Assembly: GCA_947167445.1 (NCBI GenBank)
Contig: CAMVID010000016.1
Coordinates: 1 to 64,000, forward strand
Source: G11 sp947167445
GTDB lineage: Bacteria; Bacillota; Clostridia; Lachnospirales; Lachnospiraceae
Length of the DNA: 64,000 nt
Direction: 5' to 3'
The position numbers and the translations under genes are program-made. A model generated the notes under the pieces. It saw only the letters and a program-made list of their open reading frames with translations, did no database searches and was not told the origin of the DNA. Of this stretch, positions 35,595-43,983 are shown one piece after another; positions within the stretch are counted from its first letter, which is position 1; the number at the start of each line of letters is the position of its first letter.

Positions 35595-38500
35595 TTAGTT
35601 CTTCTCTACGGAGATGGCTACTTCCTCGCCATTTACGTTCCAGTTCTTTGCATTTGCAAAGGTATCTGTTGTGGAGATAACTTCTGCAAGAACCTTGGTA
35701 GCGATGGCATCCTTATTCTTGGTTACGATGGCTGCAAGCTTCTCGTTTCCTGTGATGCCGACTTTGATGCGGTCCATAACCTCGAAGTTGATGTCCTTAC
35801 GCATGGTCTGGATCTTACTGATAACCTCAAGGACGAAACCTTCCTCGATAAGTTCAGGTGTAAGGTTGGTGTCAAGAACAACGGTTACGCCGTAATCTTC
35901 AACTGCCTCAAAGCCTTCCTTCTTGGTCATCTCGATAAGAAGATCATCCTTGGTAAGTTCTACCTCTACGTCACCTACCATGAACTTAAGAGCACCATTG
36001 GTGTTAAGCTCATCCATAGCCTTGTTTCCGTCAAGGGAAGCAAGTTCCTTCTGGATGCCGCCAAGCTGCTTGCCGTACTTAGGTCCTACGGTACGAAGCT
36101 GGGGCTTGAAGGAGTAGGATGTAAACTCTCTTACGTCGTCGGTGTATTCAACTTCTTTTACATTCAATTCATCTCTGATGATTTCTGTGTAGAAATCGTC
36201 AAGTTCTTTTTCAGCCTTGATAAACATCTTGCCGATGGGCTGACGATTCTTGATGTTTGCAGTATTTCTTGCTGCACGTCCAAGAACTACAGCGTTAAGA
36301 ACTTCCTTCATGGAAGCCTCAAGCTCTGTGTCAATCCACTCCTTCTTAACTTCAGGGAAGTCGCAAAGGTGGATGGACTCGGGCTGAGTCTTATCGATGT
36401 TATATACAAGGTTTAAGTAAATCTGCTCTGTCATGAAAGGAATCATGGGAGCAGCTGCTTTTGAAATGGTTACAAGAGCTGTGTAAAGGGTCATGTAAGC
36501 GTTGATCTTATCCTGCTCCATGCCTTTTGCCCAGAAACGCTCTCTGCTTCTTCTTACGTACCAGTTTGAAAGGTCGTCCACGAACTCCTGAAGTGCTCTT
36601 GCAGCTTCGGGTATTCTGTAGTTGGCCAAATCGTCGTCTACCTCTCCAACCGTGGTATTAAGTCTGGAAAGAACCCACTTATCCATAACAGGAAGCTTGT
36701 CGTACTCTAAGGTGTACTTGGAAGCGTCGAAGTTATCGATGTTAGCGTAAAGTACGAAGAATGCATATGTATTCCAAAGGGTGCCCATGAACTTTCTCTG
36801 ACCCTCGGTAACGGTGTCACCGGAGAATCTGTTGGGAAGCCAGGGTGCTGAGTTGATGTAGAAGTACCATCTGATGGCGTCTGCGCCATATTTTTCCAAA
36901 GCATCGAAGGGATCAACTGCGTTACCCTTGGACTTACTCATCTTCTGACCGTTCTCATCCTGAACATGGCCAAGGACGATTACGTTCTCATAAGGAGCCT
37001 TGTTGAAAAGAAGGGTTGACTCCGCCATAAGTGAGTGGAACCATCCTCTTGTCTGGTCAACTGCCTCAGAAATGAACTGTGCAGGGAACTGAGACTCGAA
37101 AAGCTCCTTGTTCTCGAAAGGATAGTGGTGCTGAGCGAAGGGCATTGCACCTGAGTCGAACCAGCAGTCCAAAACCTCGGGAACTCTGTGCATTTCCTTG
37201 CCACACTTGGGACACTTGCATGTGATTTCATCGATGTAAGGTCTGTGAAGCTCAACTGTCTCGGCAGCATCGTTTCCGCTTAACTTCTTAAGCTCTTCTC
37301 TGCTTCCGATACACTCCTGGTGACCGCACTCACACTCCCAGATGTTTAAAGGAGTTCCCCAATAACGGTTACGGGAGATTGCCCAGTCCTGGATATTCTC
37401 AAGCCAGTTACCGAATCTTCCTTTGCCGATGGACTCAGGGATCCAGTTAACTGTGTTGTTGTTTCTGATAAGGTCATCTCTTACTGCGGTTTCTTTGATG
37501 TACCATGACTCTCTTGCATAGTAGATAAGAGGGGTGTCACATCTCCAGCAGTGAGGATATTCGTGCTCGAACTTGGGAGCATCGTAAAGCTGTCCCCTTG
37601 CGTCCAGGTCTTTGAGGACTTCGGGGTCTGCCTTTTTAACAAATAATCCGGCGAAAGGAGTTTCCTTGGTCATTTCACCCTTGCCGTCAACAAACTGAAC
37701 GAAGGGAAGGTCGTAGTTACGTCCTACGTTGGCATCGTCTTCACCGAATGCAGGAGCAATATGTACGATACCGGTACCATCTGACATGGTTACGTAGTTA
37801 TCGCATGTAACGAAGAAGCCCTTCTTGTTCTGCTTGTCAGCAACTTCCTTAGCGCAGGCAAACAAAGGCTCGTACTCTTTGTACTCAAGATCCTTACCCT
37901 TGTATGTCTCAAGGATTTCGTAAGCCTTGGTATCCTCAGTAGCAAGTTTTCCAAGAACTGTGTCAAGGAGTGCCTTAGCCATGTAGTAGGTGTAGCCGTC
38001 TGCTGCTTTTACCTTGCAATACTCCTCTGTGGGGTTCATGCAAAGTGCAACGTTTGAGGGAAGAGTCCAGGGTGTGGTTGTCCATGCAAGGAAGTAAGCA
38101 TCCTCGCCAACAACTTTGAAGCGGACGATTGCGGAGCGCTCTTTAACAGTCTTATATCCCTGAGAAACCTCAGCGGTTGAAAGAGGGGTACCACAACGAG
38201 GGCAGTAAGGTACAATTTTGAAGCCTTTGTAGAGAAGGCCTTTTTTCCAGATTTCCTTTAAAGCCCACCACTCAGACTCGATGTAGTCGTCATGATAAGT
38301 AACGTAGGGGTTGTCCATGTCGGCCCAGAAACCGACTGTGCCAGAGAAATCCTCCCACATTCCTTTGTATTTCCAAACGGATTCCTTACATTTCTCGATG
38401 AAGGGCTCCATTCCGTATTCCTCAATCTGATCCTTACCGTTAAGGCCAAGGAGCTTCTCAACCTCCAGCTCTACGGGAAGGCCGTGGGTGTCCCATCCTG

Positions 38501-38747
38501 CTTTTCTGGGAACCATGTATCCCTTCATTGTGCGGTATCTGGGAATCATATCCTTAATTACACGGGTAAGAACGTGGCCGATGTGGGGCTTACCGTTAGC
38601 GGTAGGCGGTCCATCGTAGAAGGTGTAGGTTTCGCCCTTCTTGCGGTTGTCCATACTTTTCTTGAAAATGTTGTTGTCCTTCCAGTACTTCTCGATTTCT
38701 TTCTCGCGGGCAACAAAGTTAAGGTCTGTGGAGACTTTGTTGTACAT
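35595..38747 (-). CDS. ileS: Isoleucyl-tRNA synthetase
   Basis: Class I synthetase, 1050 residues. HIGH motif in GKPHIGHVLTR, KMSKS in GQKMSKSKGN, and Cys ligands (CECGHQEC, CKCPKCGKEM) in the connective region. The long form with an extended C-terminal helical region is the typical Clostridia/archaeal-like type 2 IleRS; type 2 enzymes tend to resist mupirocin, which is family knowledge, not tested here. The ATG follows AAAGGAG. In-frame codons upstream of this ATG lie in the T-box leader and are not coding. Controlled by the T-box at 38790-39055. Confidence 0.97.
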   Translation of the reverse strand: MYNKVSTDLNFVAREKEIEKYWKDNNIFKKSMDNRKKGETYTFYDGPPTANGKPHIGHVLTRVIKDMIPRYRTMKGYMVPRKAGWDTHGLPVELEVEKLLGLNGKDQIEEYGMEPFIEKCKESVWKYKGMWEDFSGTVGFWADMDNPYVTYHDDYIESEWWALKEIWKKGLLYKGFKIVPYCPRCGTPLSTAEVSQGYKTVKERSAIVRFKVVGEDAYFLAWTTTPWTLPSNVALCMNPTEEYCKVKAADGYTYYMAKALLDTVLGKLATEDTKAYEILETYKGKDLEYKEYEPLFACAKEVADKQNKKGFFVTCDNYVTMSDGTGIVHIAPAFGEDDANVGRNYDLPFVQFVDGKGEMTKETPFAGLFVKKADPEVLKDLDARGQLYDAPKFEHEYPHCWRCDTPLIYYARESWYIKETAVRDDLIRNNNTVNWIPESIGKGRFGNWLENIQDWAISRNRYWGTPLNIWECECGHQECIGSREELKKLSGNDAAETVELHRPYIDEITCKCPKCGKEMHRVPEVLDCWFDSGAMPFAQHHYPFENKELFESQFPAQFISEAVDQTRGWFHSLMAESTLLFNKAPYENVIVLGHVQDENGQKMSKSKGNAVDPFDALEKYGADAIRWYFYINSAPWLPNRFSGDTVTEGQRKFMGTLWNTYAFFVLYANIDNFDASKYTLEYDKLPVMDKWVLSRLNTTVGEVDDDLANYRIPEAARALQEFVDDLSNWYVRRSRERFWAKGMEQDKINAYMTLYTALVTISKAAAPMIPFMTEQIYLNLVYNIDKTQPESIHLCDFPEVKKEWIDTELEASMKEVLNAVVLGRAARNTANIKNRQPIGKMFIKAEKELDDFYTEIIRDELNVKEVEYTDDVREFTSYSFKPQLRTVGPKYGKQLGGIQKELASLDGNKAMDELNTNGALKFMVGDVEVELTKDDLLIEMTKKEGFEAVEDYGVTVVLDTNLTPELIEEGFVLEVISKIQTMRKDINFEVMDRIKVGITGNEKLAAIVTKNKDAIATKVLAEVISTTDTFANAKNWNVNGEEVAISVEKN

Positions 38748-38787
38748 TTGGTACTCCTTTCTTGTGTGTAAATGCTTCCTTGGAAAC

Positions 38788-38818
38788 AAAAAAGGTTCGT
38801 CCTGTAAAAGGACGAACC
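38788..38818 (-). terminator. T-box terminator hairpin of ileS
   Basis: Ten-base perfect stem GGTTCGTCCT/AGGACGAACC with a five-base loop, followed on the minus strand by six T residues. It is the switchable part of the ileS leader. Confidence 0.92.
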
Positions 38819-39055
38819 CTAGTGAATTCGTTAAACCACCTGTTACATCGTACGGCTCTTTGGGATTTCCCTCATTGCGATACGTTGCTTCGTAACGTGA
38901 AGCTTGCGGCAAATCCTACTTTCTACTGATTTCGGTTTGCGACTCGGAAGTGATTTTCGCTATGCAGATACTCGTACCGGCTCTCACCATCCCGGCTCTC
39001 TTTGCCTTTCGCTGCGTAGGTACTGTCTTCGTCACAGTCTTTAAATATTTGGCTA
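38790..39055 (-). ncRNA. Isoleucine T-box leader
   Basis: On the minus strand the leader shows a stem I region with the specifier ATC (38967-38969) in GAGTATCTG, an antiterminator bulge TGGT (38835-38838) able to pair with the tRNA-Ile acceptor end, and a terminator with stem GGTTCGTCCT and a T-run at 38788-38818. Uncharged tRNA-Ile would favour the antiterminator and raise ileS expression. The 5' limit is estimated from the promoter. Confidence 0.9.
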
Positions 39056-39061
39056 TGGGTT

Positions 39062-39090
39062 ATTGTAGGCGGTATTTCTATACTTGTCAA
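39062..39090 (-). promoter_or_regulatory. Promoter of ileS
   Basis: Minus strand TTGACA (39085-39090), exactly 17 bases, TACAAT (39062-39067). A near-consensus constitutive promoter that leaves control to the T-box. Confidence 0.85.
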
Positions 39091-39142
39091 GAGATGAATC
39101 AGTAATAGAAAAGAGCCTTCTTAGAAAATATGCATATGCATA

Positions 39143-39171
39143 TTGCAAACATCCGTTCGGGATGTTATAAT
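39143..39171 (+). promoter_or_regulatory. Toxin 1 promoter
   Basis: TTGCAA (39143-39148), 17 bases, extended -10 TGTTATAAT with TATAAT at 39166-39171. Preceded by the self-complementary TATGCATATGCATA, which recurs at the second module (39739-39753) and may bind a regulator. Confidence 0.75.
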
Positions 39172-39260
39172 CCTATTAAGCAAAGGTGTTACCTGAGCGG
39201 TAGGCGGTTGCCCTCTTAATTGGGGGCCATGTGCCCCTTTTAAGAAAGGGGGTGATAGCC

Positions 39261-39359
39261 ATGGTTAGTTATTCTGATTTAATACAGATTGGACTTTTCC
39301 TGGTTGCTTTCGCCAGTCTCATTTACGAGATTGTACATAAAAATGACCGCCAGCCCTGA
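39261..39359 (+). CDS. Small hydrophobic toxin 1, Hol-Tox/TxpA-like
   Basis: 32 residues: polar N-terminus MVSYSDLIQIGL, one TM helix (about 10-27), charged tail IVHKNDRQP. This is the pattern of PF16935-type holin-like toxins of type I toxin-antitoxin systems, membrane-acting. Strong GGGGGTGA ribosome site seven bases upstream. Two mutually exclusive hairpins involve it: CCCCTTT (39234-39240) pairs with AAAGGGG (39245-39251) to hide the ribosome site, while GGGG at 39222-39226 can instead pair with the same CCCC. Too short for ordinary gene calling. Confidence 0.85.
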   Translation: MVSYSDLIQIGLFLVAFASLIYEIVHKNDRQP

Positions 39360-39379
39360 GAAAGTTTGCGGTCATTTTT
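39339..39379. terminator. Shared bidirectional terminator, toxin 1 and antisense RNA 1
   Basis: AAAAATGACCGC (39339-39350) and GCGGTCATTTTT (39368-39379) form a perfect 12-base stem with A/T runs on both sides. The toxin stop codon is in the loop, so both convergent transcripts end inside each other. Confidence 0.9.
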
Positions 39380-39423
39380 AATCGTAATAACTTAGGGCAA
39401 CCGCCTATCGGTAATGCCTTTGT
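39339..39423 (-). ncRNA. Antisense antitoxin RNA 1
   Basis: Predicted RNA of about 85 bases starting near 39423 from a minus-strand promoter TTGAAT (39452-39457), 16 bases, extended -10 TGCTATAAT (TATAAT at 39430-39435), ending at the shared terminator. It is complementary to the toxin mRNA 3' end. Size and start are estimates from promoter position; convergent overlap is as in txpA/ratA. Confidence 0.7.
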
Positions 39424-39471
39424 GGTTTTATTATAGCACTTTCCCGCCTAAATTCAAGTGTTTGTTGGGAT

Positions 39472-39675
39472 TTATGACCTCTTATCAAGGTTTTCGGACT
39501 GTATCTTCTCCATTATCGCCTGCTTGATAAATGTAGCAACGGGAAGACCCGATTCCTTAATAGCCGGCAGGATCTCAAGCTCATACTCGTCTATTTTGTA
39601 TGAAAGGGCAATCTGCTTCTGACCCTGGCTCTTGTACTTCTTGGCGGCCTTATTTGATTTGGCGCTGTAACTCAT
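39472..39675 (-). CDS. Small ribbon-helix-helix-like protein
   Basis: 67 residues. A Lys/Ser-rich arm (MSYSAKSNKAAKKYKSQGQK) is followed by IALSYKIDEYELEILPAI, a strand-helix start, and a second helix with GLPVATFIKQAIMEKI, the usual shape of MetJ/Arc-type DNA-binding proteins found in plasmid or toxin-antitoxin contexts. ATG follows GAGAGGA. It lies between the two type I modules and no partner toxin gene is next to it. Confidence 0.75.
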   Translation of the reverse strand: MSYSAKSNKAAKKYKSQGQKQIALSYKIDEYELEILPAIKESGLPVATFIKQAIMEKIQSENLDKRS

Positions 39676-39752
39676 AGGTTTTCCTCTCAAGGGTTAATCA
39701 GTTACAACTTTAGTATATCATCAAATAAATCGTTTGTCTATGCATATGCATA

Positions 39753-39781
39753 TTGTAATTGTTAGTTTGAGATACTATAAT
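39753..39781 (+). promoter_or_regulatory. Toxin 2 promoter
   Basis: TTGTAA (39753-39758), 17 bases, TATAAT (39776-39781), again preceded by TATGCATATGCATA. Confidence 0.72.
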
Positions 39782-39869
39782 TGTTTATAGCAAAGGTATT
39801 ACCTAGCGGTAGGCGGTTTGTCCTCTTATTAGGGGGCGGTGTGCCCCTGTAAGAAAGGGGGTGATTGCC

Positions 39870-39968
39870 ATGGTTAGTTACTCTGATTTAATACAGATTG
39901 GACTTTTCCTAGTAGCTTTCGCCGGTCTTATTTATAAGATTGCACATAAAAATGACCGCCAGTCCTGA
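39870..39968 (+). CDS. Small hydrophobic toxin 2, Hol-Tox/TxpA-like
   Basis: 32 residues differing from toxin 1 at five positions (A to G, E to K, V to A and so on near the C-terminus, ending HKNDRQS). TM helix and ribosome site as in toxin 1. The same alternative hairpins are kept: CCCC at 39844-39847 can pair with GGGG at 39832-39836 or with the ribosome site at 39857-39861. Confidence 0.83.
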   Translation: MVSYSDLIQIGLFLVAFAGLIYKIAHKNDRQS

Positions 39969-39987
39969 CAAGTCTGCGGTCATTTTT
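39948..39987. terminator. Shared bidirectional terminator, toxin 2 and antisense RNA 2
   Basis: AAAAATGACCGC (39948-39959) and GCGGTCATTTTT, identical stem to module 1 with a different loop. Confidence 0.9.
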
Positions 39988-40030
39988 AACCAAAAGATGT
40001 AGGGCAACCGTCTATCGGTAATGCCTTTGT
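39948..40030 (-). ncRNA. Antisense antitoxin RNA 2
   Basis: Predicted from the minus-strand promoter TTGTAT, 16 bases, extended -10 TGCTATAAT (TATAAT at 40037-40042), to the shared terminator; about 80 bases. The loop that differs from module 1 could give each antitoxin specificity for its own toxin mRNA. That is inference. Confidence 0.68.
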
Positions 40031-40189
40031 GTTTATATTATAGCACTTTATAGTCTAAATACAAGTGCCTTATGACTACTTCGTAATTATCACTTTCCTG
40101 TCGAAACCCCATTCTCCTGTTCCGCCTTTCGGCAATGAATCCTTAGGGGCAAAGTCTACTGTCTTAAAAGGCTTCCTGATTATTCACCC

Positions 40190-40315
40190 GAAGAAGGGGT
40201 TCCTAACAAGACTACCCTGGCAGCATTACGTGAAGTTGAAGCCATGAAGGCCAACCCTTCTCTTGGCAAATCTTATGATAATGTTGATGAAATGCTGGAG
40301 GATTTGCTTAATTGA
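40190..40315 (+). pseudogene. Remnant of a RelB/DinJ-type antitoxin
   Basis: The last 41 codons of an antitoxin are intact: VPNKTTLAALREVEAMK then SYDNVDEMLEDLL and TGA. PN-x-TT-x-AL-x-E and the DxVDEML tail are typical of RelB/DinJ. Upstream, the frame runs back to a stop at 40136-40138 without any start codon, so the 5' half is lost. The region 40043-40189 between it and module 2 holds no other gene I can support. Confidence 0.75.
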
Positions 40316-40341
40316 AATACACTCCGGCGCCTGCGCCATAA
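40312..40341 (+). pseudogene. Stub of the partner YafQ/RelE-type toxin
   Basis: A TTG overlapping the antitoxin TGA opens a frame reading (M)KYTPAPAP then TAA. MKYTP is the usual beginning of YafQ-type toxins, and a start overlapping the antitoxin stop is usual for the pair. Only nine codons remain before the sequence breaks off, so the module is dead. Confidence 0.55.
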
Positions 40342-40384
40342 GATCTCTTAATCCGCTTGATCGCAAATAATCAGCCCGCTTTGT

Positions 40385-42799
40385 TTATTCAATTACTTCT
40401 CGATATTCCTCCGTTCTCATGTAATCAGGTCCTGAGAAATCTAATACTTTCCCATAGGTTTTCGACTTCATATCGGTGTCAAACGTTACAAACCACCAAT
40501 CTCCACCTTTTGCATTAGGCAAGTTGCCTGAGAAAAGATTCGTTGGCCCTGAAGTATTCGGAGAGAACGTCCGAGCATCTTCTATAGAACTGCTTGCGGT
40601 TATAAAATCGTATTCCCCATCAATCAGAATGTACAACTCGGGAGGGGATGATTGTGGGCAACCCGGAACATCGCAGATGCCCTCAAGGTCGTAAAATGTT
40701 TCTTCCCAAAATTCACTGTCCGAGTAATGATATGCTCCGATAAAATAACACTTAGTTTCGTCTACTGGATTATAAATATTTGGCATTCCTCCTACCAAAT
40801 ATTTGTCATCCAGAATATACCACTTACAGGTTTTCTTTGAATCATAGTATCCTACATCCGTAACCGTAAAAGTAGTGTTGACGCAGGTTAATTGACTGCC
40901 AACCTCCGCCTTTTTCAAATCATCGTCTGTAATGAATGCTTGAATATATAACTTTCCTGTGGCTTCGTAATGGTCTTTTACCTTTTTGAATTCAGTATCG
41001 AATTCGCCAAAATAATACGTCGGGAGGAATTCCAGCTCGCCTTCCTTATACGTGCATTCCGGTACGAGCGTCCATTGTCCCTTCTTATCTCTCTCAAAGT
41101 GCAGTTTTTTTCTATATGGAGCATTGTCTGACGTATAAATACTTATTGTCCCGCTGGGCAACCATTTTGCTAAGTAGGCTCCATCTCCATTCAGCCAGCC
41201 AAAGCTTGCTATCGGTGCATAAAAGTCTATATCCGCACACATGGTGATATTTGATTTCCTACGTGTTGTAAATTCGCCTGAAGCACCTGCTCCGGCTTCA
41301 AGTTCTATATCTGCAATATTGTCTCCAAGTATATAGACAGTGGGGGCAAATTGAGCCTGTGCTTCCAAGGAAGCACATATGTTACCATCTTCTTTTTGCA
41401 GATTTACAGACATATTATATCTCGTGCCTGCGTTTTTCCTGTATTCAAAGGATGCCTGTGGAGTAAATTCCAACGCAAATTCGGCGTATCCATCCAAATT
41501 GACCACCAGACTGATATCCAACATTACTCCACACAAATGACCATAACCTGCCAACGGAACAGAAGCTATGGGGAGAACCGCTTCCACGCTTCCGCCCACT
41601 TTGATCCCCGGTTCAAAATCGCAGTCTGCCTGGATTGCCAGATAGTTGAAATCATTCAAAACAGAATAATCTGTCTGTACACCCAAAGCTAAATTTTTTA
41701 AATCCAGTGACACTTCCGCATATCCTGCGGCTGTTACAGCTGCGCCATCCTTACCGTTTCCATCAATCAAGTCAAGCTTAGAGTTTTTTAGATAACTACC
41801 GGGAATCCCATATGTTACCGATTCTCCGGTCCCATGCGAGGTTACGGTTATCTCAGCCTTATCCGATGTGAACTTTACATCAACAGCCACGCCTTCATAG
41901 GATCCTGAAACATCCCACACTGGCATAACTGTCCCTTTGGGAGAAGAATAAGGGGCACTATAAGCAGATATTTTATCGCCATTAAGATTCTTGACACCAG
42001 CAAGAATATCATCAGACGACACCGGAATTATGTCAGACATAACAAGCTGTTCCAAGGTTTCATCAAAAGAGGCATCCGTAAGTACAACTCTTCCATCCGG
42101 TTTTATACCCTCAACCTTCTTCGATACCTTTGTGACATACTGAGAATCATCAAACAGGATTATATCCCCTTCAGATAACCCGGAAAGGACATTATCAGAC
42201 AGTTTCAACTCATGATCCGCTGCGTTATACTCTATAACATCGCTCGATTCCAGTGCTCGAACTCCTTCAGCGTATTTGACCTCCACATAATCATCACGCC
42301 ACAGTTCGCTTAAATACAGTTCTCTTGCCCTTGCAATGATTATCTCAGCGTCTTCTTTACGAACATTTGAAGAAAGCTGTGCCTTATCAATCAGCTGTTT
42401 TTCCAAAGCAAGATTTAAATAATCATCTTCTGAAGGATTCTCGTTCAAGCCAAGATAAGTCTTTACACGAAATGCTCCGACCGCACGCATCGCAGTGAGA
42501 ACAGCATACTTGACGTTAACCTTCTCATCTCCGTCAAATCGGTCGGCTTTGTCGATTACATCCCACTCACATGAAGCCTGTACCGCAGTAAAATACGGGC
42601 TGTCTGACAGTACATCCGAAAAATACGGAACATTCTCGCCGGCTTCCGTCATCTCAAATGCTTCAGTCAGCATCTGAATCCATTCGTAGCGTGTTATTCC
42701 TTCATTGGATTGTTTAAACCCACGTGCAATTATAAATGCCGCCGCGGCTACAAAAACTGCCGCCAGTGTAGATATAAGAATAATCCTCTTTTTGGTCAT
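40385..42799 (-). CDS. Membrane-anchored exported protein, function unknown
   Basis: 804 residues with an uncleaved-type N-terminal helix (IILISTLAAVFVAAAAFIIA). Residues about 35-140 look like SLH-type repeats (TRYEWIQMLTEAFEM, VPYFSDVLSDSPYFTAV), so wall binding is possible. The long rest is beta-rich with extended repeats (GIKVGGSVEAVLPIASVPLAGYGHLCG) and a Cys-containing C-terminal region (GICDVPGCPQSSPP). No enzyme motif recognised. Thirteen bases downstream of the DUF1413 gene, with a weak ribosome site, so probably cotranscribed with it. Confidence 0.75.
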   Translation of the reverse strand: MTKKRIILISTLAAVFVAAAAFIIARGFKQSNEGITRYEWIQMLTEAFEMTEAGENVPYFSDVLSDSPYFTAVQASCEWDVIDKADRFDGDEKVNVKYAVLTAMRAVGAFRVKTYLGLNENPSEDDYLNLALEKQLIDKAQLSSNVRKEDAEIIIARARELYLSELWRDDYVEVKYAEGVRALESSDVIEYNAADHELKLSDNVLSGLSEGDIILFDDSQYVTKVSKKVEGIKPDGRVVLTDASFDETLEQLVMSDIIPVSSDDILAGVKNLNGDKISAYSAPYSSPKGTVMPVWDVSGSYEGVAVDVKFTSDKAEITVTSHGTGESVTYGIPGSYLKNSKLDLIDGNGKDGAAVTAAGYAEVSLDLKNLALGVQTDYSVLNDFNYLAIQADCDFEPGIKVGGSVEAVLPIASVPLAGYGHLCGVMLDISLVVNLDGYAEFALEFTPQASFEYRKNAGTRYNMSVNLQKEDGNICASLEAQAQFAPTVYILGDNIADIELEAGAGASGEFTTRRKSNITMCADIDFYAPIASFGWLNGDGAYLAKWLPSGTISIYTSDNAPYRKKLHFERDKKGQWTLVPECTYKEGELEFLPTYYFGEFDTEFKKVKDHYEATGKLYIQAFITDDDLKKAEVGSQLTCVNTTFTVTDVGYYDSKKTCKWYILDDKYLVGGMPNIYNPVDETKCYFIGAYHYSDSEFWEETFYDLEGICDVPGCPQSSPPELYILIDGEYDFITASSSIEDARTFSPNTSGPTNLFSGNLPNAKGGDWWFVTFDTDMKSKTYGKVLDFSGPDYMRTEEYREVIE

Positions 42800-42812
42800 G
42801 GCTTTGGTCTTC

Positions 42813-43022
42813 TTAATCTTTTATTTTTTCGTATTCGTCGACGCCGGATTCGTTACCGACAAACCTAACGTTCTTAATCACGCCCTTATTAACATTATTG
42901 CGGAATGTCTTTCCTACATTAGCTAGGGGAGCCGCAATAACATCGGATATAGTAAACCTCACTCCCTTTTTAAGGTTCTCAACATTTTTACATAGAATTT
43001 CGTATTGTTCATCATAACTCAT
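42813..43022 (-). CDS. DUF1413-like small protein
   Basis: 69 residues: MSYDEQYEILCKNVENLKKGVRFTISDV then a helix and GKTFRNNVNKGVIKNVRFVG with a late Tyr-Lys. This is the shape of DUF1413 proteins, small and basic, often beside mobile or toxin-antitoxin genes; function unknown. ATG follows AGGAGG; longer starts upstream overlap the lipoprotein gene's end. Confidence 0.7.
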   Translation of the reverse strand: MSYDEQYEILCKNVENLKKGVRFTISDVIAAPLANVGKTFRNNVNKGVIKNVRFVGNESGVDEYEKIKD

Positions 43023-43038
43023 CTTGCTTCGCCTCCTG

Positions 43039-43983
43039 TTATTTAAATCTGAACCAAACAACATTTTCACATTCTTTCAATCTTTCTTCAATAGACTGAT
43101 TCTCCTTAAGATTTGAGCTGTACTCAGCTATGTTTAAAAATGCAATAACAGCACCATCATATCCTTTGGGAACCAAGACTGTATATACATATTCACAAGT
43201 ACGTGTCTGGTCTTCGGCCCATCCCCATTTTGAATAGTCATATTTTGAACCATTTGTCCAACCCGTATCCTCCATTTTTTCATAACCTCCTGTGATACAT
43301 GGAAATGATTCTCCATAGTAACTAACCTCATCAGGATCGCATCCCTCATAATAATCACAAATGCCGTAAAATCCGCTCGAAGGAATAGCTCCATAGCCAG
43401 CACTCCAACACTCAACAGATCTATATTCATAGCCTTCTTTGGCTTCATGTGTTTCGTCAGAGTCAAATACTTTATAATTGGTAAACCACACCTTCGTAGC
43501 ATAACCATCTTCATCAGGAAACGACCATTTCAATGAAAAATCATAATCTTTATCCAATTCAGCAAATTCCCAATCTTTACAATAAGCCTCCAAAGGCTCA
43601 CCCTCTGTTGCGCCGCACACTTCGCAAGTCTTGGGTTGCTGATAGTTAGGAGTATTCTCCAGCCACTTATGTCCTAATGCTTCGCCTTCGGTCTTGCCAC
43701 ACACACTACATGTTTTGGGATTCTCGCAGGTTGCTTCTACCCATTTATGGCCCAATGCTTCACCTTCGGTTTTACCACATCTGCTACAGGTCTTCGGGGC
43801 TTCGCATGTTGCCTCCACCCATTCATGGCCCAGTGCTTCACCCTCTGTTTTGCCACATTTAGAGCAAGTTTTAGGTACCTCACATGTTGCTTCGACCCAA
43901 TCATGTCTAATGCAACACCCCGACAAAGACAGCAACACCATCATTGCAAAAGCAATTAATAACATCCGTTTTATACCGCGCAT
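43039..43983 (-). CDS. Lipoprotein with tandem Cys-rich repeats
   Basis: 314 residues. Lipobox LLSLSGC, then about four repeats of 27 residues, each EATCExPKTCxxCGKTEGEALGH-x-W, so a CxxC pair with an upstream Cys recurs regularly (about residues 24-125). The remainder (about 130-314) is acidic with no known domain and ends in EERLKECENVVWFRFK. Similar HxW/CxxCGxxE repeats occur in secreted Firmicute proteins; metal binding or disulfide knots are both possible. ATG preceded by AAGGAGAA. Upstream are two palindromes. Confidence 0.75.
   Translation of the reverse strand: MRGIKRMLLIAFAMMVLLSLSGCCIRHDWVEATCEVPKTCSKCGKTEGEALGHEWVEATCEAPKTCSRCGKTEGEALGHKWVEATCENPKTCSVCGKTEGEALGHKWLENTPNYQQPKTCEVCGATEGEPLEAYCKDWEFAELDKDYDFSLKWSFPDEDGYATKVWFTNYKVFDSDETHEAKEGYEYRSVECWSAGYGAIPSSGFYGICDYYEGCDPDEVSYYGESFPCITGGYEKMEDTGWTNGSKYDYSKWGWAEDQTRTCEYVYTVLVPKGYDGAVIAFLNIAEYSSNLKENQSIEERLKECENVVWFRFK

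Larger units (their letters stand above)
39181..39422. repeat. Type I toxin module 1 with inverted ends
   Basis: The module is bounded by CAAAGG-n-TTACC...GGCGGTTGCCCT (39181-39214) and its near inverse AGGGCAACCGCC...GGTAATGCCTTTG (39394-39422). The toxin mRNA and the antisense RNA therefore begin with almost the same sequence. Module 2 has the same design at 39791-40029. Copies are near-identical apart from scattered differences. Confidence 0.8.
39791..40029. repeat. Type I toxin module 2 with inverted ends
   Basis: Second copy of the module at 39181-39422, same orientation, with left end from 39791 and right end AGGGCAACCGTC...GGTAATGCCTTTG at 40001-40029. The intervening DNA between copies carries the ribbon-helix-helix-like gene, so this looks like a direct segmental duplication of the unit rather than of a larger block. 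Confidence 0.8.

Noticed and set aside
39472..39675. Ribbon-helix-helix-like gene as antitoxin for a neighbour
   Set aside because: Both neighbours are type I modules with RNA antitoxins, and no type II toxin gene adjoins it.
40065..40247. 60-residue plus-strand frame after toxin module 2
   Set aside because: No ribosome site and no family; the overlapping frame at 40190 instead matches a RelB-type antitoxin.
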